Part shown: piece after piece, positions 1 to 10,019 of the stretch | Layout: every line of letters starts with the position of its first letter | Numbering within the stretch: position 1 is the first letter of the stretch | Source of the DNA: Natrinema sp. CBA1119 | GTDB taxonomy: Archaea > Halobacteriota > Halobacteria > Halobacteriales > Natrialbaceae | Direction of reading: 5' to 3' | Length of the DNA stretch: 64,000 bases | Assembly (NCBI RefSeq): GCF_002572525.1 | Contig: NZ_PDBS01000002.1 | Coordinates: 62,001-126,000 of the forward strand | Position numbers and translations under genes: made by a program | The notes under the pieces: model-generated | The model's input: the letters and a program-made list of their open reading frames with translations, nothing else | Database searches by the model: none | What the model was told of the DNA's origin: nothing

Positions 1-457
1 AGAGAGAGGTACCGTCTATATTCTTGGAACTCCAATCTCCCGATGATCCTCTCTCTTGTTAGCCATTGATTCGGTTCCATTAGCGAACCTTACCCAGTGA
101 GCCACTTCTACCTGACGGATACGAACGATAGACTATAATGTTGGATGGCTTTTGTCCAGCACAAATCACAGCAGTCAGACTGATGTTACCTTCTTGAGGA
201 GAAAATGCCTGTAACTTTCGATAGAAACCCGGAAGAAGACTGCCTTCTATAATCACTGTCATTTGAAGATGCTTCTATCTCTTCACTAGGGACGTCTTCT
301 TCAGAATCACTTCCGCCTTCGGGATCTTGACAATAGATGCACATCCTTATGATTGGTCATACACTCTCACATGTATAGACCTACCGGGGATTGATTAATA
401 TTCTGCTATGAAATGGACAGATTCTACTATCACGTTCAAGTGAGGAACATGTTTGTA
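1..457. other. Left edge without a recognisable gene
   Basis: I see no convincing coding sequence here. Short open frames exist on both strands but none resembles a known protein or shows haloarchaeal codon bias. The stretch is AT-richer than the coding regions and ends at the first IS6-type relic. Confidence 0.5.
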
Positions 458-1193
458 GTAGTGTCTAAATTGTCAGAGCAAGTAATGCCAAAGTTGTCAC
501 AGTGTATCTGTCACTCGAAGAGTTCCTCAACGGGAGTTTAGACGCGATTTAGAAGATTTTTGGGGGAACGAACGGACGATGACGCCCATCAGGGTGTTCG
601 CCGTCTGTCTCCACGAAACTAGCTGTTCGCTTCGAGAGACATCAATAATCTTCGTTGAATTAGGCGTCGAACGCCCTCACGTGGTGGTCTATAATTGGAT
701 ACCTCGGCTAGCTGACAGCGGACGTGACCCGTCGACGGCAACGCCGTCGCGGGTCGCTGTTGACGAAACCGCTGTTAAGATAAACGGCGGGTGGTCTTGG
801 TTGTATGATGCAATAGACATCGAGTCAAAGTTAATTCTTGATGTCGCGTTGTTTGGTCAGTATGGCACTGATCTGGCAACTGCACTCCTCCAGAAACTCC
901 GCAAGAACCCCGATCTCTCGGAGACGGAATTTCACGTCTGTCAATTCGGCTATCGGACTGCCCTCTCACGAATAGGACTGAGCGGTCGAGTTAACTATAC
1001 TAACCGAAACACATCAGGGAGTGGTTTCACACTCAAAATGTGTATTGGCCGCTTCCATACCCTGTGGGTGGACAGCCGGGCGAGTGTCCGCGAGTAGCTT
1101 GAACAGTTCATGCATTACTACAACCATCAGAGACCATATTAGGATCTCGACGGAAACACATCAGCCGAGGTGGTTCAGAACTAGACAATGACC
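458..1193 (+). pseudogene. Decayed IS6-family transposase (relic 1)
   Basis: The frame from about 579 to 1097 encodes the core of an IS6-family DDE transposase: the helix-turn-helix segment, the VDETAVKI block with the first catalytic Asp, and the ALFG region. It aligns with the copy at 2132-4286. The start region carries stop codons, the segment holding the catalytic Glu is altered, and an in-frame stop at 1096-1098 is followed by recognisable C-terminal sequence (LEQFMHYYN) ending at an NTAG-type stop near 1185. The right end (AGAACTAGACAATG) matches the other IS6 copies, so the element was once complete. It is not functional. Confidence 0.8.
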
Positions 1194-1299
1194 GACAACA
1201 TATATCATGCAAACTGACGGAAGTCAATTATCTGTTCAGAACCGCGCTTAGTAAATCGAACTTTGTTTATAATGTCCTCCCCAAGATACACGCAACGGG

Positions 1300-2022
1300 A
1301 TGAACGATTCACGTATCCAATCGACCTCTACAGCTATCGGTCTCACCTATGGATCGTATATTATTGGAAATATAGTCCTTATCATTGCGGCACTTATCTT
1401 GGGGGCCATCGGTCTAAACCTCACGGCACAACCATCACTCCACGTATTACTCAGTACAGTTCTGCTCCAGGGAGTGACCTATGGTGGTATTGCGATCATC
1501 TATCTCAAAGTTCGTAATCTCGATTTCGAATTTGTTCCGTTCTCTATACCGAGTAAACGGGACCTTGTTATTACCGTTATTGGAACGGTAGTCATTCTCG
1601 GACTTCTTTTTGTAATGTCATCGGCTATTTCGTATCTTGGGCTAGAGTCAGCCCAAAATAAGGTCGTCGAGATCGGCCAGCAGAGTCCGGCGACTTTTCT
1701 TCTCCTCATCCTCCTCTCGTTTCTATTGGTTGGGCCTGGTGAAGAGTTGCTGTTTAGAGGGCTTGTCCAAGGTGTACTCCGAGAATCATTTACACCAGCC
1801 CGAGCGATCGTTCTCGCCAGTGCCTTGTTCGCCTCACTCCATCTTTTCTCCCTCACGGGAAATGGGAAGTTCGTGTATATTGGTATTACTTTTGTACTCG
1901 CCCTCGTACTTGGGGCAACGTATGAATATACGGAGAATATTATCGTACCATCACTTATTCATGGCACATACAATGCCATTCAGTTCGCCATTGCGTATTT
2001 AGCTACAACTGGAAATGTATGA
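1300..2022 (+). CDS. CPBP-family intramembrane metalloprotease
   Basis: A 240-residue multi-spanning membrane protein of the CPBP (CAAX protease and bacteriocin-processing, Abi) family. The diagnostic motifs are present: Glu148-Glu149 with Arg153 (EELLFRG), a histidine at 181 (ASLHL) in the following helix, and His221/Asn225 (HGTYNA) in the last membrane segment. Hydrophobic segments lie near residues 17-38, 47-68, 88-110, 130-146, 168-182 and 192-207. CPBP proteins cleave substrates inside the membrane or act in prenyl-protein processing and immunity; the substrate here cannot be inferred. A TATA-like TTTATAAT at 1265-1272 lies about 30 bases upstream, so the transcript is probably leaderless or nearly so. 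It sits alone between two IS6-type elements, which suggests transposon-mediated acquisition. Confidence 0.85.
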   Translation: MNDSRIQSTSTAIGLTYGSYIIGNIVLIIAALILGAIGLNLTAQPSLHVLLSTVLLQGVTYGGIAIIYLKVRNLDFEFVPFSIPSKRDLVITVIGTVVILGLLFVMSSAISYLGLESAQNKVVEIGQQSPATFLLLILLSFLLVGPGEELLFRGLVQGVLRESFTPARAIVLASALFASLHLFSLTGNGKFVYIGITFVLALVLGATYEYTENIIVPSLIHGTYNAIQFAIAYLATTGNV

Positions 2023-2640
2023 ATAATTATAAATATGGTTGATACCTGTAAGTGAAAATAACTATATCATTATCTGGCACCGTCTAGTTAGCGCGGTTTG
2101 AGAAGTGAGCAGGTCGTAGAGTTGGTTTGGAATGACACTCGCAGACCTGCTCAGCGAGAGCTATGCGGCGGATTTAGAAGAATCTTGGGAGAATGAGCGG
2201 ACGGCGACGCCCGTCAGGGCGTTCGCCGTCCGCCTCCATCAGACCGGTTGTTCTCTTCGGGAGACAACAATTCTCGCTGAATTAGGCATTGAACGCTCAC
2301 ATGGAGCGGTCTGGAATTGGGTACATCGGTTAGCTGACAGCGGTTGCGACCCGCCGACGGCGAAGCCGTCAAGGGTCGCGGTTGACGAGACCGCTGTCAA
2401 AATCAACGGCGAACGGTCTTGGTTATATGCTGCAATAGACATCGAAACAAAGTTGATTCTCGATGTCGCGCTGTTTGGTCGGCACGGCACTGATCCAGCG
2501 GCTGCGTTTCTGCATATCACCGAGAAACACGATCTCTCAGAGGCTGAGTTTCTCGTCGATCAGTTCGGCTACCGGACTGCCCTCTCCCGATTAGGACTGA
2601 GCAGTCAGATTGACTATACCGACCGAAACCTGATCGAAAA

Positions 2641-4112
2641 CTGTGCCGTTTCGAGTACTTAAATTCGATCTTAGCCCGTTAGATTGAGAGAGACGATGAC
2701 AGAAGCAGTTCATTCTCGGACACAGCGTTCTTCGCGTCAGACCCTATCCGAGGAGTACAGTCAGTCACCAACGACCGCGAGCGAATTTTACTCGCTGCTC
2801 GACGAAGTCGACAGCGAGTTCATCGCCGACCAATTCGAGATCGGCAGGTACACTGCCAAGCACGACTTTGAGAATCATCTCAAGATCGGTGTCTTCGAAG
2901 GGATTCACCCGTCTGATTCACTCGCTGAACTGGCCGAGAAGACGGCCACGCATAAGCAACTCGAAGAAATGGCTGCTTCGACGTTCTCCCGGCATACGAA
3001 CGACCGCGACTATCGCGCGGTCGTTCGTGTCCTCTTTGGGCTACTCCATTCACCGCAGCTGTATCACCAGCGTAATGTCCAGCGCAAGCGGTTGGAATGG
3101 CTCGATCGAGCAGTCGTCGCTATCGATGGAACAAATCTAGCTCTCACTAGATCAGTTACTATTCCGAGTAAGCTTGATAATAACGAGGTCATTGACGAGA
3201 TTAAACCAAGCAATTGGGGCCTCAAATTCAATCTCGCTGCACGTGTGGACGGACACGCCAAGAGGTTGCTTGGCGTGTCCGTCACAGCGGGTGAGACACG
3301 TGAACCAACCCAGTTCGATCATCTCCAAGACGACGTCGAGGTCTTCGCAGACCTCGACTCGCCAATTCACGTGTTCGATCGGGGCTATCTCGATTATAAC
3401 CGCTTCTGTGCGTTGAAAGAGCGGGAAAAGGACTTCGTGTGTTTGTTGCAATCAGATTCTCGGGTCGATATCCTGGATTCGCTCCAGGACATCGACATCA
3501 CTGACGAAGCAGGAACGCGCCACGTACGTGACGAGCTGATTGAACTCGCCGAGACCGGCGAAACGTTTCGACGGATCCTGTTTGAGGACGTGGACGGAGA
3601 GGAGATAGCGTATCTAACAACGCTATCTTCTGCAAATTACGATCCCATAGATGTGATGAATATCTACACGCTTCGGACATTGATCGAGATTCTGTTCCGG
3701 GAGTTGAAGCAGTATACGAACATCGAGAATTTCCATTCACAATCGGTGAACGGCGTGTTGTTCGAGTTGTTCTGTACATTGATTGGTTACATCCTGATCG
3801 AATGGTTCCGGCACTGCCACCCCCTTCGGGGTGGCGTGCCGGAAGCGATCCGTCTCATCCGTACACACTGGAATCAGTCGCTTCCCGTGTACGGGTGACT
3901 CACTCAAGACTCCATGAGAGCGCCGCCGCAGGAGCGGCGGCACTCTCCAGAGGGGGAGAGTCACGCATAATTGAAACTGAATCTAGAGAATTACGGCTGG
4001 TTGAGTACATCTGCAGCAGGTTCCTTCAGCATTGACCGCTTCGTGCTCTGATGAATCACAGCCTCTCGTGTCGTCGATAGCTCAGTAGTCTTATCAAGTC
4101 GAAACAGGACAG
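2641..4112 (+). mobile_element. ISH8-like IS4-family insertion sequence (copy 1)
   Basis: A 1,472-bp element with imperfect terminal inverted repeats (left CTGTGCCGTTTCGAGT, right complement CTGTCCTGTTTCGACT) and a target duplication of about 8 bp, ATCGAAAA. It encodes one transposase. Between the transposase stop and the right end is about 210 bases of non-coding sequence including a hairpin of the GCCGCCGCAGGAGCGGCGG type near 3922-3942. A second, diverged copy lies at 42241-43661. Confidence 0.85.
2696..3898 (+). CDS. ISH8-like IS4-family transposase (copy 1)
   Basis: A 400-residue DDE transposase that is probably intact. Visible IS4-type features are the AIDGTNL block (first Asp), HVFDRGYLDYNRF (second Asp, the DRGY box) and the YTLRTLIEILFRELKQY segment (catalytic Glu in the Y-x2-R-x3-E-x6-K-like signature). 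The ATG at 2696 was chosen over the TTG at 2684 because it is the first ATG inside the left end. The paralogue at 42292-43449 is similar along its full length, which supports the reading frame. Its ability to move cannot be judged from sequence alone. Confidence 0.88.
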   Translation: MTEAVHSRTQRSSRQTLSEEYSQSPTTASEFYSLLDEVDSEFIADQFEIGRYTAKHDFENHLKIGVFEGIHPSDSLAELAEKTATHKQLEEMAASTFSRHTNDRDYRAVVRVLFGLLHSPQLYHQRNVQRKRLEWLDRAVVAIDGTNLALTRSVTIPSKLDNNEVIDEIKPSNWGLKFNLAARVDGHAKRLLGVSVTAGETREPTQFDHLQDDVEVFADLDSPIHVFDRGYLDYNRFCALKEREKDFVCLLQSDSRVDILDSLQDIDITDEAGTRHVRDELIELAETGETFRRILFEDVDGEEIAYLTTLSSANYDPIDVMNIYTLRTLIEILFRELKQYTNIENFHSQSVNGVLFELFCTLIGYILIEWFRHCHPLRGGVPEAIRLIRTHWNQSLPVYG

Positions 4113-4385
4113 ATCGAAAAGTGGTTTCGTACCCTCAAAATGCGGATCGACCGCTTCCATAACTCGTGGGTTGGCAGTCGGGCGAGCGTCCGCGAGTGGC
4201 TTGAACAGTTTATGCACTACTACAACTGTCAGGGACCGCACCAAGCTCTCGATGGAAAGACGCCGGTCGAGGAGGTGCAGAACTAGACAATGTCCATTAT
4301 ATTATTTTACTATATATTTTGACTTACGGGTGATGACCAATCAAAATATTGGTTAGTTGTATCTTAATTAGTTCTCTTATATAAA

Positions 4386-4958
4386 TTATCTATTGAAATG
4401 ACTATACGATACAGAGTTCTGATTGGTTATTATCTGACTTTCCGGAACATCACCGTCCGGCGGCATACTTCCTTCGGCTGGACCTCCAGGTTCTCCAACG
4501 ACTATTCGACCAACCATACCCTGTGATTTGTGGGGGATGCAGAAGTAATCATACGTACCAGGTTCCTGAAAGGTATGTGTGTAGGTCGCCCCCTGCTTGG
4601 TTAGCGTTTTACTAGTGAATGCCTTGGCATCTTCAGGGAAACGCGTCTCTGAAACTAATTTATTCCCCCCCTTATATGCTGTCGCCGAGTGAGCTCCACT
4701 TTGAAGCTTGAAGGCGACAGTGTCTCCCGATCCCACGAATAAGCCAATGGGATCGAAGTAGTGGTTGTCACCTTCCGTAACCATTTGGACTGTATTTGAA
4801 GCTCTGTCAGACCCGCCAGAGTTACTGTTAGACTCTTGGATGTCCGTCGTAGAGCCAGTATCCCCATTCTTATTACTAGATCTACTGCATCCTGCAAGGA
4901 TAGTTACACCGCCAGTAGCGGCAGTGCCCACTATCTGAAGAAGGGATCGCCGTTCCAT
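4386..4958 (-). CDS. Halocyanin-like blue copper lipoprotein
   Basis: A 190-residue secreted electron carrier. Residues 1-24 form a Tat/lipoprotein-type signal ending in the lipobox LAGC (Cys24), followed by a Ser/Asn/Gly-rich linker. The cupredoxin domain (about 55-157) carries all four type-1 copper ligands: His90 (GAHSAT), Cys140, His143 and Met148 (YFCIPHKSQGM). Such proteins pass electrons between membrane complexes on the outer face of the membrane. The ATG at 4958 was chosen because it begins the signal sequence directly; an upstream in-frame extension to 5126 has no signal character. It has no operon partner. It differs from the four other cupredoxins in the window in lacking the Asn-Thr-Gly tail. 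Confidence 0.85.
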   Translation of the reverse strand: MERRSLLQIVGTAATGGVTILAGCSRSSNKNGDTGSTTDIQESNSNSGGSDRASNTVQMVTEGDNHYFDPIGLFVGSGDTVAFKLQSGAHSATAYKGGNKLVSETRFPEDAKAFTSKTLTKQGATYTHTFQEPGTYDYFCIPHKSQGMVGRIVVGEPGGPAEGSMPPDGDVPESQIITNQNSVSYSHFNR

Positions 4959-5275
4959 AGCCCATCTCCACGCTCTGATCACATAAAGAATAAACCCGAT
5001 TCCGGGGAAGGAGGAATTGTCGCTTTTTATAGAGTTATACCACTGCTGTCTATAGTATAATAGAATTGTACTCTGTGACATTCCTCGCCGTAGCCGAGAT
5101 CGGCCTACTGTGTATCTAATGGCCACACTGTTACCTAATCTCGGCCTCTCTCATGAACATCATCAACAGAGGGAACCCTAACTCCAGCCTCTGTCGGAGT
5201 TTCTGAAAACCGTGGCTTCTCTACAGCGTCATGGTCAGCAGCGGCGCTGCATTAATAACCAGTCTAGCTGTGTCA
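4959..5275. other. Intergenic stretch, no gene seen
   Basis: AT-rich sequence between the halocyanin-like gene and a decayed gene block. It should contain the promoter of the minus-strand halocyanin gene. No other feature could be supported. Confidence 0.4.
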
Positions 5276-5593
5276 GTTGTCCGTGAGCAGCTACAGGACG
5301 ACTCCGACCCTGATCCCGTCGCCGACCTTCGCGAGTAGTACGCTGCCGGCGAGATCGACCATGTAGAGTTCGAACGCCAGCTCGCGTTCTACATTGACGA
5401 CCACAACGAGCGAATCTAGACTATCGTCGAGGACATCAACGGCGTCAGGCCGGCGACAGGCAAGGCGATCACTCGCAAGTTCGATTCGCTTGATGAGCTG
5501 CGGGCGAGTGGTCGAGATCAGCTTGAGGGCGTGCATGGCGTTGGCGAACAGATGGCCGGTGCCATCCTCGAGCGGCGATCAGCTAGCGTTTGA
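5276..5593 (+). pseudogene. SHOCT plus helix-hairpin-helix protein relic
   Basis: Reading straight through, the frame gives a short-C-terminal-domain-like segment (ADLRE, stop, YAAGEIDHVEFERQL) and then a helix-hairpin-helix pair (INGVRPATGKAI and LEGVHGVGEQMAGAIL). Two in-frame TAG codons at 5336-5338 and 5417-5419 interrupt it and no start codon remains. HhH motifs bind DNA without sequence specificity. It is a dead copy of a small plasmid-type DNA-binding protein (family assignment from motifs only). The following relic starts right at its stop. Confidence 0.6.
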
Positions 5594-5964
5594 GTGAGGC
5601 CGTCGTCAGTGGCCAAGATTTGACGAGTACGGTCGTCAACGTGTTTGAGGAGCTGCAGACGGCCCTCGAATAGGTAGTTCTCATCACAGAACTCAAGGAA
5701 GTTTCCCGAAAGGAAGTGAGCATCGAAGAGTGTGTCAAAACCCTGTGAGAACCCTCACATTCGAGCATTGCACAGGTCAGGCTCATTGCGGACGACAGTG
5801 GCCAGACGCGCGTGACAATCGTGGAAGTCATCAGACGCGCCGTGATCGAAGAAGGCGAGCAAGTGCGCATTTACAAGGCTACTCAGAACTGGCATGAATG
5901 ACGTGTCTCACTGGCCGTGACCGGGTGGACGACGGTCCACTTCCCCGAGCGCGGCCGTTGGTAG
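5594..5964 (+). pseudogene. RPA-like OB-fold protein relic
   Basis: Translation through stops gives segments typical of archaeal single-stranded-DNA-binding OB folds: SIAQVRLIADDSGQTRVTI, EEGEQVRIY and, in a shifted frame, TGWTTVHFPERGRW before a stop at 5962-5964. At least two nonsense codons and one or more frameshifts separate them. I read it as a decayed replication-protein-A-like gene; the OB-fold call rests on the alternating hydrophobic pattern and is moderately secure. Confidence 0.5.
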
Positions 5965-6307
5965 GAATAGCCAGGGTGGAGCCCTTTTTTACTGGTGTGA
6001 ACGCAGTCACCGCCACCTCCTATCTCCTCCACGGTCCGGGCTGTTCACGACCGATGGCCGTTTCGCTGCCGGACTTTCGCCATAGCATAAGTTCGTGCTG
6101 CCGCTAACTCAACGGCCTGCAGTAACGATTCATCAGTCTATATCCTGCAGTTGCACCGAAAATTACTGACAGGAGTTCATATGGAAGGGCTAGTGCGTCC
6201 GGGACGTTCAGGGAGGAATGATAGTATATCACAACAATAAATTATAGACAGAACGGAGTCAAGTCGACTACGGAACACTTATTCGCCTCACGACACCTAT
6301 TTTTGAT
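5965..6307. other. Intergenic stretch, no gene seen
   Basis: There is no supportable reading frame. The last 60 bases are AT-rich (near 6220-6245 and 6296-6306) and probably hold the promoter of the gene that starts at 6308. Confidence 0.4.
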
Positions 6308-6841
6308 ATGGGAGTTCTCGAGCAAATGCTGGGCAAGACTGAACCCGGCGAACAGGGTATCAAAGAGCAATCGTACACGCTCCCGAAAGAGACACATGGC
6401 TTCGTCTATCCCGTCGCAGTCCGGCGCGACGAAGTCGAGACGTTCGCCGAACTTGTCGAGGCCGAAGCGGACGCATCGCCGCTTGCGGACACCAGCGACG
6501 ACCTCCAGTCGGTCTTCGATGGGATGGTCGGCGAGGGGGAGATTGACACCGAGGAGCTGGCCGAGCAACTATCCAGTCCCCGGCAGGCAGTCGAGCCCAT
6601 AATCGATACCTGGCAGGACGCAGTCGACCAAGACATCGGCGTCGTCTACGCCCGCGTGGGTGCCTACGAGAACCTGCTGGCGTTCGTCAAGTTCTGCAAG
6701 CAACGTGACGAAGATGTCGACGACCCGTTCAAACTTCCAGAGACCTTCTCGAAGGCGGCGGCGCTGCTCAAACGTCTCGAGGAGGGAACCGATACCCGGT
6801 ATCGCGCGCTGGTCCACACTGACCTCTTGCCTGATCAATAA
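6308..6841 (+). CDS. Unknown acidic protein of haloarchaeal plasmid type
   Basis: A 177-residue, strongly acidic soluble protein with no motif I recognise. The frame is uninterrupted, has high GC at third positions, and starts at an ATG only a few bases after a T-rich stretch, consistent with a leaderless message. It is predicted to be mostly helical (many Glu/Ala/Leu stretches) with no membrane segment or cysteine cluster. The next gene, an ArdC/ImmA-like peptidase, is decayed and overlaps its end; these genes may have formed one plasmid-maintenance operon (inference). It is the only open frame between 5.2 and 8.3 kb that looks intact. Confidence 0.6.
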   Translation: MGVLEQMLGKTEPGEQGIKEQSYTLPKETHGFVYPVAVRRDEVETFAELVEAEADASPLADTSDDLQSVFDGMVGEGEIDTEELAEQLSSPRQAVEPIIDTWQDAVDQDIGVVYARVGAYENLLAFVKFCKQRDEDVDDPFKLPETFSKAAALLKRLEEGTDTRYRALVHTDLLPDQ

Positions 6842-7371
6842 TGGGACCCCGCGAACAGCTTTCGCTACGAACTCGTAGGAGGCCTTGTCGGATTCAAGAC
6901 CGTACCTGTATTCGATATCCCAGAAACTGACGGTGAGCCGCTTCCACAACTCGACACGGAAGCGACCGGTGATGCCGGCGATCTCGTAGCCTAGCTGACT
7001 GGCGCCGCAGACGACCCCGGGGTGACGGTTCGCACCGTCCCCGAAGCAGAGTGATCACACGGCGACGCGAAAAGTATCTGTAAGCAATCAGCCTCATCGA
7101 CATCCAGCCCTCGTCGAGATTCGAGGACGAGTAAATGAAGCCGACTCTTGCGCGAACACTCATCCACGAGTACGCCCACGCCCTGCTCCACTTCGTCGAC
7201 GACACAGAGCGGTCAAAGCGTGAGGTGGAGGCAGAAGCCGTCGCGTACATCGTCGGCCAGCACTTCGGGCTTGCTACGAGCGGCTTGGCGTTCTACCTCG
7301 CGGCGTGGGAGTCAAACGATCCTGAGGCCGTTCACAATCGGCTCGACAGGATCAGTCACACGGCAGAATAG
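6838..7371 (+). pseudogene. ArdC/ImmA-like zinc peptidase relic
   Basis: The pieces are WDPANSFRYELVGGLVGFKT, then PVFDIPETDGEPLPQLDT, an in-frame TAG near 6993, TVRTVPEAE, a further stop and a frameshift, and finally an open segment 7135-7371 with the zinc-binding helix HEYAHALLHF and the third-ligand region EVEAEAVAYIVGQHFGL. This layout is that of the antirestriction ArdC C-terminal or ImmA/IrrE (DUF955) metallopeptidase family, which protects incoming plasmids or cleaves repressors. The catalytic segment is preserved but the gene as a whole is broken, so loss of function is likely. Confidence 0.7.
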
Positions 7372-7410
7372 ATCATAGACGTGCTCGAAGAAGAGTCAGG
7401 TTCGCGCATA

Positions 7411-7451
7411 TTAACTAACGGCCGGACCCAGGAGCGTCATTCGTTAGTTAA
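7411..7451. repeat. 41-bp palindromic element, copy A
   Basis: TTAACTAACG and its perfect complement CGTTAGTTAA bracket a 21-base spacer. Elements of nearly the same length and with related arms (TTAACCAAC/GTTGGTTAA) occur at 22772-22813 and 63650-63691. The arms are conserved and the spacers are not. Copies A and B are both followed by AAG, one base, then CTATC. Confidence 0.6.
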
Positions 7452-7508
7452 GTCTATCAGCGCCCGCCGAGGGGCGGAGGCGCATTTCGGTCTCCATCGA
7501 ATTATGAC

Positions 7509-8290
7509 TGACCGATATCTCACGGCGATTCTCGAGAAGGTACGACAGGTCGTGAGCACCACGACCAAGTCGCCCGGTTGCCGGACAAACAAGCCCACGA
7601 GTATCTTCGTATGCTGTCCTCCGGATACTCAAAGGAGAGACAGACGAACTACTTGCAGCTGCCTCACAAATCGACGGTGTGACCGTCGGATACGGTAGCG
7701 ACGAGGCGATGTTCGACAGTTGGAGCCGTGACGCCGAGTGGGGGGACACTGTCCCGCTGCAAGACGAGTGTACCCGCTTCCGGATCTTCTACCCCGACGA
7801 GTACGAGGTCGCCCCGCAGATCATCGTCGACGTGATGACAGCCCTCGATGCATGGCGTGTCTAGTCGGGCAACGCTGCCGTCTGCGGCTCCTACGATCAT
7901 CGTAACCGTCGCGAAGTCCACTACCTCTGGCCGGGGGGTCATTCTGTCGAGGACCTCCTGCTGGAACGGCTTCAGGATCGTGACAGCGTCGCACTCGATG
8001 GGGGACAGACGGGTGATGTCCGCGACCGCATGGTCGTCTCGGAGTACTCAACCCAGCGTGACGATCTCGAACCGCGAACGAAACGAGCCGTCACTGGGGA
8101 GATGTCGGTCTCCCTGCACGAGAAGGGCGGTCGATATGAGGTACAGTCGGAGTCTAGAGTAGCCACTGAAACGAATTACACACTGATCACAACGCCGTCG
8201 CGCGATCAGGTATATATTGACTTCAGTGACTACTATAGGAACCGACACGAAATCGACATGATCGATGAATTGTATAGCTGTCCGGACTGA
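7509..8290 (+). pseudogene. Decayed gene of unknown function
   Basis: Overlapping frames on the plus strand give coding-like segments in order: a start near 7504, a middle part (AASQIDGVTVGYGSDEAMF, about 7652-7860) that ends at a TAG at 7862-7864, and a final open segment 8030-8290 (VSEYSTQRDDLEPRTKR ... IDMIDELYSCPD). Each changes frame or meets a stop before the next, so one gene of about 250 codons appears to have decayed. No family was recognised. Confidence 0.4.
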
Positions 8291-9560
8291 CAACAGCGAA
8301 CGCCCGCCCTAAACAGTAGACGCCGAATCTAATTTGCGCCGTTGCTGGTAGGGTCGCTATGGTCGAGATTGATGAAGCAAAACAGGTCTGTCGCGCCGCC
8401 TCAACCGTCGTTTATCCGGCGCTCGACTTTGGCATCAAACCGTGTGGGAGCTACACAAGAGAGAGCTTCGAGAAGCTCCTCTCTTGTGTCGCCTTCGAAC
8501 AAGAGTTCGCCAATACAGCTGGAAAAACGTGCCAACTCAGCAACGGCGAGCCCGTCGACGTCACGTCGACGGCGCAATGGACTCGCAAAATCACTTCTCT
8601 ACCATCTCCGGAACTTGGAGGCGGACGCCATCGACGACCAGTTCGATGGCGTCCGCGCTGATTTCTTCGAGATTCTCAGGAAACAACGGCTATTGCCGGA
8701 CTGTGTCGATGTTGCGATAGACCTCCATCAATGGCGGTTTTACGGTGATGCAGACACTGACCACGTTCTGATCACCTATCCCGATCAGGGAACAACTCGA
8801 ACGTACTGTTTTGCGACAATCTGTATCGTTGTACCAGGAACGCGGTTTACACTTGATGTACTGGCATTGGAGGCGAACGGCTTTCGCGCCAAGCGCGAAG
8901 CCGTTCGCTTGCTGCTCGAAACGGCACGAAAGTACGTCTCGATCAGACACGTCTACCTCGATAGGGATTTCTATCAGGTTCACGTCGTTACGGAACTCGA
9001 ACAGCTTGACGTCGACTACATCGTCCGTGCACGCCCGAGTAAAGGAATGAAAGACCGTCTCAGCGCCGGCGCTGAGACGGTCGTCGATGAGTATCTCATG
9101 CAACGAAAGCGTAAACCAACTGCTTCAGTTCCAGTAACTGTGTTTGCCGTTCCACATCGATCAACCGAAGACGAGCACGTCTGGATCGTGACGAATCTTG
9201 AGCTCAAGACAGAGTCGGCGAGAGCGTACGCGGCGGCGTTCCGTCGCCGCGGGAATTGAAACCTCCTATCGGCAGATCGGTGATTTTCTCCCGAGAACGT
9301 CGTCGCCGACGTTCTCGGTGCGGTTGTTCTACTTCTGTTCGCGGTTGCGATGTACAATCTGTGGGTGCTCGTCTCAGCTGGTGCTGTACCAGAGAAACCG
9401 CCGATCTCGACGCGTCTCTTCCAAGAATTCGTCGTTGTGACTGACTACGGATAGCGGTTGATTGACCCGACCGAGCTTATCGGTCAGCACGCCATAACTG
9501 AGTGGAAACGCTCAGAAACGCCGCCAGCAGCGGCGTTTCTTCGCTCCTTCCATCTCTGTA
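8291..9560 (+). mobile_element. ISH3-family insertion sequence, degenerate
   Basis: Two frames together encode an ISH3-type transposase. The first (from 8359) holds the N-terminus (DEAKQVCRAA ... SYTRESFEKLL). After a frameshift near 8600 the second runs to 9259 and contains VDVAIDLHQWRFYGD (first Asp), HVYLDRDFYQ (second Asp) and the C-terminal RRRGN. A third shift then gives IETSYRQIGDFLPRT and SVRLFYF (catalytic Glu). The order and motifs match ISH3; the frameshifts make it non-functional. The element ends were not resolved, so the limits are approximate. Confidence 0.7.
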
Positions 9561-10019
9561 TCGCCTAGAGCATCGCAGTTTCACAATCTAAATTGCTTCA
9601 TCAACTACGACTTCGCTCGGCCGTCGCGTCGAATCGGTAACTACTGTAAATGACGGGATTCTCCTCTCGAAGAAAGATAGTAGGTGATGGTCAGTGACGC
9701 AGAGGATAATAGTGTGCTGGATACCTTATCTACCGACCGATTGACGGGGAATAGTAGCGATTTGGTCCAGAAATTAGACAAGTACTGGCTCTCAACGCCC
9801 GTGTTGATCTTACCGCCGTAGAATACAAACAGTCGATGAGAAGCGGTCAATAGAGACTCCTAACAATGGGCAAAAGTTCTACATTAGTTTACATGGCTGT
9901 AAGGATCGGGCTATGGGTTGTCAGGTTCTACTCGCTTCCGTCTGGGTTACAGACGGTCAGGACCAGTGGTTATAGCAGGGGAATTCGTAGATTTTTACTA
10001 CTGGAGCACGGCCAACCGG
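9561..10019. other. Intergenic stretch, no gene seen
   Basis: Between the ISH3 relic and the 3' end of the cupredoxin gene I find only short frames without coding character. Nothing further can be supported. Confidence 0.4.

Larger units (their letters stand above)
2132..4286 (+). pseudogene. IS6-family transposase, disrupted by insertion
   Basis: The N-terminal 169 codons (2132-2640) carry the HTH and the first two catalytic acidic residues (VDETAVKI and the ILDV region). The C-terminal part (about 4121-4286) supplies KWFRTLKMR through the end. The nested element entered just after the codon of the catalytic Glu in NLIEKW, so the break is at the active site. ATCGAAAA is present on both sides (2633-2640 and 4113-4120) as the target duplication. 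The open frame ending at 2662 reads into the insertion and is not a separate gene. Confidence 0.85.
2076..4295 (+). mobile_element. IS6-family element interrupted by an ISH8-like IS
   Basis: The outer ends are imperfect inverted repeats: GGCACCGTCTAGTT at the left and the complement of GGACATTGTCTAGTT at the right. Inside is one transposase gene split by a nested element at 2641-4112. Joining 2132-2640 to 4121-4286 restores a continuous IS6-type protein, which shows that the nesting was a simple insertion. Confidence 0.85.
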
